Shown here one piece after another: positions 1 through 6,721 of a stretch of 8,185 nucleotides of DNA (positions within the stretch are counted from its first letter, which is position 1; each line of letters begins with the position of its first letter). The stretch is from an uncultured Bacteroidales bacterium (GTDB taxonomy: Bacteria > Bacteroidota > Bacteroidia > Bacteroidales > Paludibacteraceae), in assembly GCA_946619625.1 (NCBI GenBank), contig CAMOMF010000146.1, forward strand, positions 1-8,185, given 5' to 3'. The notes beneath the pieces were generated by a model. The model was given only the letters and a program-made list of their open reading frames with translations, ran no database searches and was not told the DNA's origin. The position numbers and the translations under genes were made by a program.

Positions 1-97
1 CGGGGATGATGCGGAATGAATCACTCTGAATGAAACGGTCGTTGCCGTTAGGGGAAAGGCGAAGCATGATCTCGCCCAATGTTACGATTTTAGCCAT
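1..97 (-). CDS. kdgK: PfkB-family sugar kinase, probably 2-keto-3-deoxygluconate kinase (N-terminal fragment)
   Basis: Only the first 32 codons lie in the window; the gene runs off the left edge. The ATG is at 97-95. The peptide begins MAKIVTLGEIMLRLSPNGND and continues with RFIQSDSFRIIP. This is the typical first beta strand and substrate-binding start of PfkB/ribokinase-type 2-keto-3-deoxygluconate kinases (GEIMLRLS, then RF(I/V)Q and DSF). KDG kinase phosphorylates 2-keto-3-deoxygluconate to KDPG in the cytoplasm, a late step of hexuronate breakdown. It lies downstream of uxaC on the same strand, 162 nt away, with no consensus promoter seen in the gap, so co-transcription with uxaC is likely. 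That context supports KDG kinase over fructokinase or another PfkB kinase, but the ATP-binding C-terminal part is not visible, so the substrate is inferred. Confidence 0.82.
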   Translation of the reverse strand, partial: MAKIVTLGEIMLRLSPNGNDRFIQSDSFRIIP

Positions 98-214
98 TTA
101 ATTTTAATTTAATTGGTTAGTATTTCTATTGGTGTTTTGTTTATTGTGTTGTAAAATTTCGCCAGAGGTGATGCCTTCTGTTTTCACAACGGATTGTTGT
201 AATAAAGTAGTGCC

Positions 215-246
215 CTGCCCACCTCTCTTGGTTGAGAGGAAGGCAG
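215..246. other. Stem-loop in the uxaC-kdgK intergenic region
   Basis: An inverted repeat lies just after the uxaC stop. The arms are CTGCC (215-219) and CCTCTC (222-227) against GAGAGG (234-239) and GGCAG (242-246), with a 6-nt loop and a symmetrical 2x2 internal mismatch. That gives 11 base pairs in all. No run of T follows it on either strand, so it does not look like a classical intrinsic terminator. In a uxaC-kdgK transcript it could act as an RNA stability, processing or partial attenuation element; this role is inferred. Confidence 0.5.
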
Positions 247-259
247 AGCGGATGAAATC

Positions 260-1675
260 TTAGAAGTTGAAGTAGTTCTTGGCGTTGTTGTAGCAGATGT
301 CCTCCACCATCTGGCAGACACGGTCGTGCTCGTATCCGGTGAACGGAATCATGCCGTTCTCGATGTCGTTTCCGAGTACGTTGCAGAGCGTGCGGCGGAA
401 ATACTCGTGGCGCGGATAGGACAGGAAGGAGCGGCTGTCGGTGAGCATACCTACAAAACGGCTGAGCAGTCCGAGGTTGGACAGTGCCATCATCTGTTTC
501 TCCATGCCGTCCTTTTGGTCGAGGAACCACCAGCCGGAGCCGAACTGAATCTTACCCGGGCAAGAGCCGTCCTGGAAGTTGCCGAGCATGGTGGCAATCA
601 CTTCGTTGGCGCATGGGTTGAGGTTGTAAAGAATGGTCTTGGATAGGTGTCCTTCGCGGTTGAGTTCGTCAAGGAAATGACTCATTGCCTTGGCGGTGGT
701 GAACTCGCCAATAGAGTCAAAACCGGTGTCAGCACCGAGACGCTCGAACATAAGGCTGTTGTTGTTGCGGATGGCTCCGTAGTGGTACTGCTGGGTCCAG
801 CCCGCCTTGTTGTCCATGACCGCCATTTCGTAGAGGAAGGCATGCTTGTACTTGCGTTGTTCAAGTACGGAGAGACTTTCGCCCGCCAGTGCTTTCTTGA
901 TGATGGCATCAATTTCGGCGATGGTGTAAGGTTCGTCGTAGAACTCCTCAATACCGTGGTCAGACAGTTTGCAGCCCTTGGAAGCGAAGAAATCGTGACG
1001 TTTCTGGAGTGCATCTACTAAATCGCCAAACGTGGCGATTGCTACACCGCTAACCGCGGAGAGTTTTTCGATGTAAGCTTTCCATGCTGCGGCTTCGATG
1101 TTCATGGCAGCATCGGGACGCCAAGCCGGAATCATGCGTGTCTTGCATGTCTTGTCGGCAGCAACGATGTCGTGGTATTCCAGGCTGTCCACGGGGTCGT
1201 CGGTGGTGCAGACAATCTCCACATGGTAGTGCTCCATCAGTCCGCGCGGGGTGAACTTGGGGTCGTTCTTAATCAGGTCGTTGCACTTGTCGTAGATCTC
1301 GCGTGCCGTTTCGGGGTTGAGTCGCTTGTCAATGCCGAAAGCGGTCTTCAGTTCGAGGTGTGTCCAGTGGTAGAGCGGGTTACGGAACGTGTATGGTACG
1401 GTCTCCGCCCATTTCTCGAATTTCTCCCAGTCGGTAGTGTCGGCACCAGTGCAGAAACGTTCGGGTACACCGTTAGAACGCATGGCGCGCCATTTGTAGT
1501 GGTCGCCCATGAGCCAGATCTGCGCGATGGATTCGAAGCGTTTGTTGTCAGCCACCATTTTAGGGATAAGATGGCAATGGTAGTCGATGATGGGCATTTT
1601 TGCCGCATGCTCGTGATACAACTCCTTCGCTGCATCGGTTTGCAGGAGGAAATCTTTGTCCATGAATTCTTTCAT
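260..1675 (-). CDS. uxaC: Glucuronate (uronate) isomerase UxaC
   Basis: The 471-residue protein has the length and sequence of uronate isomerases, amidohydrolase-superfamily enzymes that convert D-glucuronate to D-fructuronate and D-galacturonate to D-tagaturonate in the cytoplasm. Visible marks are the metal-binding HxH in DYHCHL (H33, H35), the CTTDDP segment (156-161), QYHYGA (296-301) and the C-terminal block LTDSRSFLSYPRHEYFRR (411-428), which holds the conserved Asp413 and His423. The start ATG (1675-1673) gives MKEFMDKDFLLQT, the usual N-terminus in Bacteroides homologues; a second Met at residue 5 is possible. The enzyme feeds the path completed by fructuronate/tagaturonate reductase, a dehydratase and KDG kinase, and the apparent kinase gene follows directly. 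A divergent control region with direct repeats lies upstream. No truncation or missing key residue was noticed. Confidence 0.97.
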   Translation of the reverse strand: MKEFMDKDFLLQTDAAKELYHEHAAKMPIIDYHCHLIPKMVADNKRFESIAQIWLMGDHYKWRAMRSNGVPERFCTGADTTDWEKFEKWAETVPYTFRNPLYHWTHLELKTAFGIDKRLNPETAREIYDKCNDLIKNDPKFTPRGLMEHYHVEIVCTTDDPVDSLEYHDIVAADKTCKTRMIPAWRPDAAMNIEAAAWKAYIEKLSAVSGVAIATFGDLVDALQKRHDFFASKGCKLSDHGIEEFYDEPYTIAEIDAIIKKALAGESLSVLEQRKYKHAFLYEMAVMDNKAGWTQQYHYGAIRNNNSLMFERLGADTGFDSIGEFTTAKAMSHFLDELNREGHLSKTILYNLNPCANEVIATMLGNFQDGSCPGKIQFGSGWWFLDQKDGMEKQMMALSNLGLLSRFVGMLTDSRSFLSYPRHEYFRRTLCNVLGNDIENGMIPFTGYEHDRVCQMVEDICYNNAKNYFNF

Positions 1676-1734
1676 TGTGTATGTTTTTTGATTGCGTTAA
1701 AATGTTCTTTTTTCAATATTCTTTTATTTGGGTG

Positions 1735-1742
1735 CAAAGTTA
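1735..1742 (-). promoter_or_regulatory. Bacteroides-type -7 box for uxaC
   Basis: Read on the minus strand, 1742-1735 is TAACTTTG, a match to the Bacteroidota -7 consensus TAnnTTTG. Transcription would start near 1728, giving a leader of about 50 nt before the uxaC ATG. No TTTG is seen at the expected -33 position (around 1762-1766). That position is instead overlapped by the first direct repeat, which fits a promoter needing an activator. The match is from inspection only. Confidence 0.6.
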
Positions 1743-1761
1743 GCACTTTTTCTTCAATTTT

Positions 1762-1797
1762 ATGTGGAAAAATTGCCGCGAAATGTGGAAAAATTGC
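1762..1797. repeat. Two 15-bp direct repeats in the divergent promoter region (candidate operator)
   Basis: The sequence ATGTGGAAAAATTGC occurs perfectly twice, at 1762-1776 and 1783-1797, with start-to-start spacing of 21 bp, about two helical turns. The pair sits between the uxaC -7 box (1735-1742) and the -33 box of the plus-strand promoter (1806-1809). Direct half-sites with 21-bp spacing that touch the -33 region are the arrangement known for AraC-family activators, including those in Bacteroides hybrid two-component systems. That identity is an inference; only the repeats are seen. Confidence 0.6.
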
Positions 1798-1805
1798 TTT
1801 TTCTC

Positions 1806-1836
1806 TTTGATATGTCAAAAAAAAGCAGTACCTTTG
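1806..1836 (+). promoter_or_regulatory. Bacteroides-type promoter for the polyprenyl synthase gene
   Basis: The -33 box TTTG (1806-1809) and -7 box TACCTTTG (1829-1836) are separated by 19 bp, matching the Bacteroidota consensus TTTG/N19-21/TAnnTTTG. The start of transcription would be near 1841-1845, leaving a leader of only about 20 nt before the TTG start codon at 1862. Confidence 0.75.
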
Positions 1837-1861
1837 CAGCCCGAAACGTAAAAAAGGGTCA

Positions 1862-2866
1862 TTGGAGACGTTACAGAACATAGAAAAGTTGTTGTTGGTG
1901 GAGTTGCAGGAATTTCGCAAGAACTACCAACAGGCGTTGCAGACAGATCATCCGTTGTTAGGTGAGGTGTTGCGGCACTTGCAGCAGCGTCGCGGCAAAC
2001 AGGTTCGTCCGATACTGGTCTTGCTGTCGGCTAAGTTGTGCGGCGATGTGAACGAGAAGACGTACGGTTCGGCAGTGGCGTTCGAGTTGCTGCACACGGC
2101 ATCGTTGGTTCATGACGATGTGGTGGACGACTCTCCCCTCCGTCGCGGGCAGGCCACCGTGCATGCGCGCTGGAACAACAAGGTGGCGGTGCTGACGGGC
2201 GATTATCTGTTAGCGAAGGTGATAGAACTGACTGCCGGACTGCGCAACATGAAGATTTTCAATATCGTGGCAGAGATAGGTCAGACCTTGGCGCGGGGCG
2301 AGTTGCTGCAACTGCATGCCAACCGCTCGATGTGGATAAGTGAGTCGGACTATTTTGCTGTGATTGAGCAAAAGACGGCGGCTTTGTTTGCGGCGTGTAC
2401 CCAGGCGGGCGCGGTGTCAGCGGGCGGCACGATGCGGCAGGAAACGGCACTGCGTACCTTTGGACGCGAGTTGGGGCTGGTGTTCCAGATGCAAGATGAC
2501 CTACTGGATTATTCGGACTCGGAAGAGTCGGGCAAACCAACCATGAGCGATGTGCGTGACGGTAAGGCGACCCTGCCGCTGCTGGTGTCCTTGGACCGTG
2601 CACCCAAGGCGGAAGCGGAAGAAATCCGTTCGCTTGCCGAACACTTGGCAAAAGGTGAGTTGAGTAGCGTGACGGGTGAGGAGGAACGCAGAGCCGAGCA
2701 GACTATACTGTCGTTTGTGTTGCGATATGACGGCGTGAGGTATGTGCGCCAACAGATGGAGGTGCACAAGCGCAAAGCCATTGAGGCACTGTCTGTTTTT
2801 CATCAATCATCGGTAAAATCGGTACTGATAGAACTGATGGAATACATGATGACGAGGGTGTATTGA
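1862..2866 (+). CDS. ispB: Long-chain trans-polyprenyl diphosphate synthase
   Basis: The 334-residue protein belongs to the all-trans isoprenyl diphosphate synthase family, which adds isopentenyl units to an allylic diphosphate. Visible motifs are RGKQVRP (44-50), the first Asp-rich motif DDVVD (85-89), LRRG (93-96), GDYLLA (113-118), KT (171-172) and the second Asp-rich motif DDLLD (212-216), followed by GKATLPL (234-240). The small residues Ala80 and Ser81 at five and four positions before the first motif fit a long-chain product. In this lineage that is most likely the menaquinone side chain, so octaprenyl or similar; the exact length cannot be read. The start is TTG. No ATG is available in frame, since an in-frame stop lies at 1808-1810, and homology begins at the first residues. 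A consensus promoter lies just upstream. The gene is probably monocistronic and converges with the operon on its right, leaving 20 nt between the stop codons. Confidence 0.93.
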   Translation: METLQNIEKLLLVELQEFRKNYQQALQTDHPLLGEVLRHLQQRRGKQVRPILVLLSAKLCGDVNEKTYGSAVAFELLHTASLVHDDVVDDSPLRRGQATVHARWNNKVAVLTGDYLLAKVIELTAGLRNMKIFNIVAEIGQTLARGELLQLHANRSMWISESDYFAVIEQKTAALFAACTQAGAVSAGGTMRQETALRTFGRELGLVFQMQDDLLDYSDSEESGKPTMSDVRDGKATLPLLVSLDRAPKAEAEEIRSLAEHLAKGELSSVTGEEERRAEQTILSFVLRYDGVRYVRQQMEVHKRKAIEALSVFHQSSVKSVLIELMEYMMTRVY

Positions 2867-2886
2867 GTGGGAAACCGGTGCTCACC

Positions 2887-4665
2887 TTACCATTTCTGCG
2901 GTCGGAAGACACCTACGAGGACAGAAAAGAGGGCGTACCAAGGATAAATAATCGTTAGAAAGAGGGTTTTCAGCCAAAGCAGGCGGAACCCTTTTTTGTT
3001 TGTGCGCAGTAGTCGCGGGCGCAGGAATAGTGTGTCTGCCACCCATTTGACGAGCAGCAGCGGCGGAAAAATCACCACTAACATGTTGATAAGCAGGACA
3101 AACGAACCGACAAGGCGTATGTCACGGTCACGGTAATATGGCGCTTTACCTGCCCATCGGGTGCGTTGTCGCAGCAGCGCGCGCAGGGTGGGCTGTGCGG
3201 TGCATGTGGCTTCGTAGTCGTCAAGGGCGATGATGCGCCGGCCTTGTTTTTTGAAATCCTCCAGGAGGAACATGTCGTCGCCCGAGGGAATGTCATGGTG
3301 AAGGAACGGCCATGAAGCCATCCATGCCTCGCGGTTGACAATCATGTTTGCGCCGGCGCATAGTATGGGGCGTCCACGGTGGGCGCAGCGGATGGTCAGT
3401 TCCTGTATGGCGGCGTATTCAATCTGCTGCAGTTGTTCGATGAGCGTGCCATGGGGCGCCCTCATGGCGAGGGGAAGAATGATCAGGTCCGCTTCGGGAA
3501 TACGCGGCGGGAGGATGGCGGGCAGGCTGACATCGGCATCATTGAGCCAGATGTAGCGCGTGTACGAGACTGAAATGCCGTCGTATAGCGCCTGTTTCTT
3601 GCCCTTCTTGCGGTCCGGCACAATCAGGGTGGTCAGTCCGTCGTGCGCAGTGGGAGGAGTGTCTCCCTCGCGCAGGGGGATGATGCGGGAGGTGTCCAGC
3701 AGTTGTTCCACGAAGCGCGGGTAGGACTTGCGGATACAGTCGGTGTTATCTACTGCGTATCCTGCCGCCATGAAAGCCATGGCGATGCGGTGGTCGCCGT
3801 AACTGAAGAGCGGAAACAAGCCCTGTTCAATTCGCCGGAAATTCGCCTCCAACGCCTGCAAGCGGTCGGACTCTTTGAAACGCAGACTGTCCGTTCCTGT
3901 AAGACGGACATCAAGGTGGAGCATGCGGCAAGTGACGGCAATGGCGGGTACAAGGTCGGGGCAGGCGGAACAGTCAAGCGAATGAAGGGTGCGCTGCTCT
4001 ATCTGACGGAAGATGCCGGCAGCAACTTTGTCGCCCTGCAGCGAGTCGTCAGTCAGTCCCGTGAACCGGAGGTCGCCGACCAGCCCGAGGGCTTTGCGTT
4101 CCAACCAGAAAGCGGCAGCCGACCAGTCGGGCTCCATCTGCTCGCGTCCTTCCACCACGGCGCGAGTCATGTCTATATAGGGGGAGGTGATGTCCGTGGT
4201 GACCTCTGCCCCAATGAGCATGAGTGCGGAGACGAACTGTGTGGACTCGGGCGAGGCGATGTGGACAGGCTGTTTCAGCAGCCGCTTGCCGCGAATATGC
4301 AGGGGCGGGAACCCCTCCTGCTCAAGGCAGGTGATGTCGGCACCCAGCAGGCGGAGGGCGTCCACCTCTTTGCCCATGGGGCGTGCATGCATTCGGGCAC
4401 AGCCGTCCAAGATAATGTCGCACCCCTCTTTGGCGGCACAGTAGGCGGTAAGGAAACGCATAGCTGTACCGCAGTTGTCCACATGGAGCGTGAGGGAACC
4501 GCGGGAAACGGGTTGGTTCGCGGCTGTCAGACATCGCGCCATGACGCGTACATCCTCAGGCATACGGGCGGAGGTGAAGGCGCTAAGGTCCTCTCCGCGC
4601 AGGGCTTTACGGATGAGTACGCGGTTGGCAATACTCTTGTTTATGGGCAGTTCGATTGTCACCAT
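2887..4665 (-). CDS. aroA: Fused EPSP synthase (AroA) and truncated membrane family 2 glycosyltransferase
   Basis: One frame encodes two modules; residues here count from a TTG at 4677. Residues 5-328 are 3-phosphoshikimate 1-carboxyvinyltransferase (shikimate pathway): K14 and S15 and R19, NCGTAMR (68-74), R99, STQ (145-147), SPYID (165-169), Asp241, KESDR (268-272), DHR (295-297) and K317 match the E. coli active-site set. The AroA part is about 50-80 residues shorter than usual, with missing stretches after 171, around 222-240 and near 286. Residues about 340-596 are a GT2 domain: GKKQAL (359-364), DxD at 380-382, GDD (466-468), QRTRWAGK (504-511), then membrane spans at about 522-546 and 567-592. 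Its usual N-terminal helix and first nucleotide-binding strand are absent. I placed the start at the ATG (4665-4663), 19 nt after the upstream stop; the TTG would leave 7 nt. Last gene of its operon. Confidence 0.85.
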   Translation of the reverse strand: MVTIELPINKSIANRVLIRKALRGEDLSAFTSARMPEDVRVMARCLTAANQPVSRGSLTLHVDNCGTAMRFLTAYCAAKEGCDIILDGCARMHARPMGKEVDALRLLGADITCLEQEGFPPLHIRGKRLLKQPVHIASPESTQFVSALMLIGAEVTTDITSPYIDMTRAVVEGREQMEPDWSAAAFWLERKALGLVGDLRFTGLTDDSLQGDKVAAGIFRQIEQRTLHSLDCSACPDLVPAIAVTCRMLHLDVRLTGTDSLRFKESDRLQALEANFRRIEQGLFPLFSYGDHRIAMAFMAAGYAVDNTDCIRKSYPRFVEQLLDTSRIIPLREGDTPPTAHDGLTTLIVPDRKKGKKQALYDGISVSYTRYIWLNDADVSLPAILPPRIPEADLIILPLAMRAPHGTLIEQLQQIEYAAIQELTIRCAHRGRPILCAGANMIVNREAWMASWPFLHHDIPSGDDMFLLEDFKKQGRRIIALDDYEATCTAQPTLRALLRQRTRWAGKAPYYRDRDIRLVGSFVLLINMLVVIFPPLLLVKWVADTLFLRPRLLRTNKKGFRLLWLKTLFLTIIYPWYALFSVLVGVFRPQKW

Positions 4666-4684
4666 GCAGGGCGGCAAGGGAAGG

Positions 4685-6712
4685 TTAGTCGTTTATGTCC
4701 GGCAGAACGGAGTAGTCGCGACTGTAGCGCAGGTGCTGCTCGGCGTAGCCTTCGGAATAGTCAATCTGCACATCCGTGATGTGACCGTCCTTGTCAGTGA
4801 CAAGCGTGTAAACCGGATTGACGAATCCTTTGTAGGGCGGGATGTTGAGTGGTTTGTAGCGGCTGAGCATCTCGGCGTGAATGTCGGGGTCCACGCGTAC
4901 GGCATAGTCCTCCACCAGTTGCTTGGCGCGGGCGTAATCACCGGTAGAAACCACCTCTTGCACAATGGCGAGCAGTTGCCCATATAGAGCGCGAAGTCCC
5001 TCGTAGTCATTGATTTGCATGTAGTGCTTGCCGTCCCGCCGGATGATTGCCACCTCGGGTTTGTCGGCATTGGCGTGAGCCAGTACCCAGTTGGCGATGA
5101 GTGCGCGGTTGCGCATATGTGCCTCCTCAAGGTTCTTGCCGGGTTCTACACGTACCAACTGGGTGAGAGCGCCGTTCATCATCTGCTCGTAGTACTCCGC
5201 CTTGTAGGCTTCGTGGTCGGGCAGGATTCCCAGTTCGACCAGTTTGGGGTCGGCTATATAGTAGAGCGAGAAGAGGTCGGCGCGCGCCTCTTCCAGAGTG
5301 GAGCCATGCTCGCGCAGGTTGTCCTTGGTGACGCCGGGCATCAGTTGTCCCGAGCCGTGTCCGAGACACTCGTGCAGGTCCACCTGCACATCGCCGGTGA
5401 GGGCGGAATAGCGGCGGGAGTAGTCCAGTTCGGCCTCAGAGAGCATGAACTCCTCGTTGAAACCGTTGCCCAAGGCGGCTTCGTTGTATGCCTCCATGAG
5501 GTTCTGTATCGTCACCGACTTGGACCCGTAAGACTTGCGAATCCAGTTGGCATTGGGCAGGTTGATACCGATAGGGGTGGAGGGGTAGCAGTCACCGGCA
5601 AGGATGGCGGCGGTAATCACTTTGGCGGAGATACCTTTGCACTCGGCTTTCTTGTAACGCGGGTCGGTAGTGGAGTGGTCTTCGAACCACTGTGCGTTGG
5701 CGGACAGTTTCTGCGTGCGCTCAGTAGCGGCAAGGTTCTTGTAGTTGACAAGCGACTCCCATGCTCCGGTTACGCCGAGCGGGTCGCCATACACTTCGGT
5801 GAAACCATTGATGAAATCAACGCGGCTGTCAAGGTCTTTCACCCATGCAATGGCATATTCGTTGAAAGTCTGCAGGTTGCCGGTCAGGTTGTAGTCAATC
5901 AGTTTCTGAATGACCAGTTTCTGCTGGTCGGTCTCGGCATAAGGGAGTGCTTTCCTGAGGTTCTCCACCACTTTCTGCAACGCTGCGGCATACAGTCCGC
6001 CTTCTTCGGCTTTGTACGTGCGCTCAATGACGTTGCCTTGACTGTCCTTCACCAGTTTGCTGTTCAGGCCTATCCAAAGCGGTTCAGGCGAATTGTCTTT
6101 GTGGGCTGCATAGTAGGCTTCGGCTTCGGCTTGCGTGACACCTTCGTAGTAGTTGCAAGCGGAGCTGAGCAACAGGTCCACGCCGTCGTCCTGGCATACT
6201 TTCTTGGGCAGAACAGTGGGGTCGAAGATCACGTCCAGCAGGGGCGCGTAGTCCTCTTCCTTCAGGTTGCTCTGACGGCAAGCCTCTGCAAACCACTCGC
6301 GCGAGCATTCGGGCAAAAACTTGTCCTCGCTGTAGTGATGATGGATGCCGTTCGAGAACCACACACGCTTTAGGTAGAGGACGAATTTCTGCCAATCCTC
6401 GCCTGTCTTGTCGCCGGGGTAGTTCTCGTAAACAGTCTCGCAGATCCGGCGCACGCGGAGGTTGTAGCGTCCGTTCTGGTCGGTCAGGATATCGCGTCCC
6501 CACAGGGCGGCTTCGCTCAGGTAATAAACGAGTGTTTTTTGCTGAAGGGTCAGTTGTTCGAAGTCGGGCACACGGTAGCGGAGGATGCCCAAGTCGTAGA
6601 ATTGTTCAACCATATACGGAAAATCTTCGGTAGAGGGGGTGACTTGCTGTGGTTGCTTGTTGCAAGCAACGAAAGTGAGAGCGGCAAGCGCGACGAGAAT
6701 GATCTTTTTCAT
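4685..6712 (-). CDS. Zinc dipeptidyl peptidase III (family M49), lipoprotein
   Basis: The 675-residue protein is a family M49 metallopeptidase that removes dipeptides from the N-terminus of short peptides. The zinc site is the pentapeptide-type motif HECLGH (447-452; zinc ligands H447 and H452, catalytic E448) plus EEARAD (474-479; by the family rule, E475 is the third ligand). Length and motifs agree with the characterised Bacteroides thetaiotaomicron DPP III, including the Cys within HECLGH (C449). Residues 1-16 form a signal peptide ending in LTFVA before Cys17, so this is a lipoprotein anchored outside the cytoplasm. Homologues in this group are often mislabelled dihydrofolate reductase; no such fold is visible here. 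The start ATG (6712-6710) lies 9 nt after the uridine phosphorylase stop, and the next gene starts 7-19 nt after its own stop, so the three form one operon. Confidence 0.93.
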   Translation of the reverse strand: MKKIILVALAALTFVACNKQPQQVTPSTEDFPYMVEQFYDLGILRYRVPDFEQLTLQQKTLVYYLSEAALWGRDILTDQNGRYNLRVRRICETVYENYPGDKTGEDWQKFVLYLKRVWFSNGIHHHYSEDKFLPECSREWFAEACRQSNLKEEDYAPLLDVIFDPTVLPKKVCQDDGVDLLLSSACNYYEGVTQAEAEAYYAAHKDNSPEPLWIGLNSKLVKDSQGNVIERTYKAEEGGLYAAALQKVVENLRKALPYAETDQQKLVIQKLIDYNLTGNLQTFNEYAIAWVKDLDSRVDFINGFTEVYGDPLGVTGAWESLVNYKNLAATERTQKLSANAQWFEDHSTTDPRYKKAECKGISAKVITAAILAGDCYPSTPIGINLPNANWIRKSYGSKSVTIQNLMEAYNEAALGNGFNEEFMLSEAELDYSRRYSALTGDVQVDLHECLGHGSGQLMPGVTKDNLREHGSTLEEARADLFSLYYIADPKLVELGILPDHEAYKAEYYEQMMNGALTQLVRVEPGKNLEEAHMRNRALIANWVLAHANADKPEVAIIRRDGKHYMQINDYEGLRALYGQLLAIVQEVVSTGDYARAKQLVEDYAVRVDPDIHAEMLSRYKPLNIPPYKGFVNPVYTLVTDKDGHITDVQIDYSEGYAEQHLRYSRDYSVLPDIND

Positions 6713-6721
6713 TGTGATTAA

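Noticed and set aside
1172..1810. A 212-codon plus-strand frame opposite the start of uxaC
   Set aside because: It is a shadow of uxaC that continues into the AT-rich divergent promoter region; no family resemblance.
2867..2886. GGTG-CT-CACC palindrome between the convergent stops as a bidirectional terminator
   Set aside because: The 2-nt loop cannot form a stable hairpin and there is no T-run on either side.
3643..4779. A long plus-strand frame (378 codons) opposite the AroA part
   Set aside because: It is the antisense shadow of a high-GC gene with clear AroA motifs; its translation shows no recognisable domain and starts inside another gene.
5015..6373. A 452-codon plus-strand frame opposite the DPP III gene
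   Set aside because: The opposite strand carries the complete M49 motifs and the whole gene; the plus-strand product resembles no family and has no promoter or sensible start context.
4685..6712. Dihydrofolate reductase, a label often given to this protein group
   Set aside because: The length, lipoprotein signal, HECLGH and EEARAD zinc motifs are those of M49 dipeptidyl peptidase III; nothing resembles a DHFR fold.
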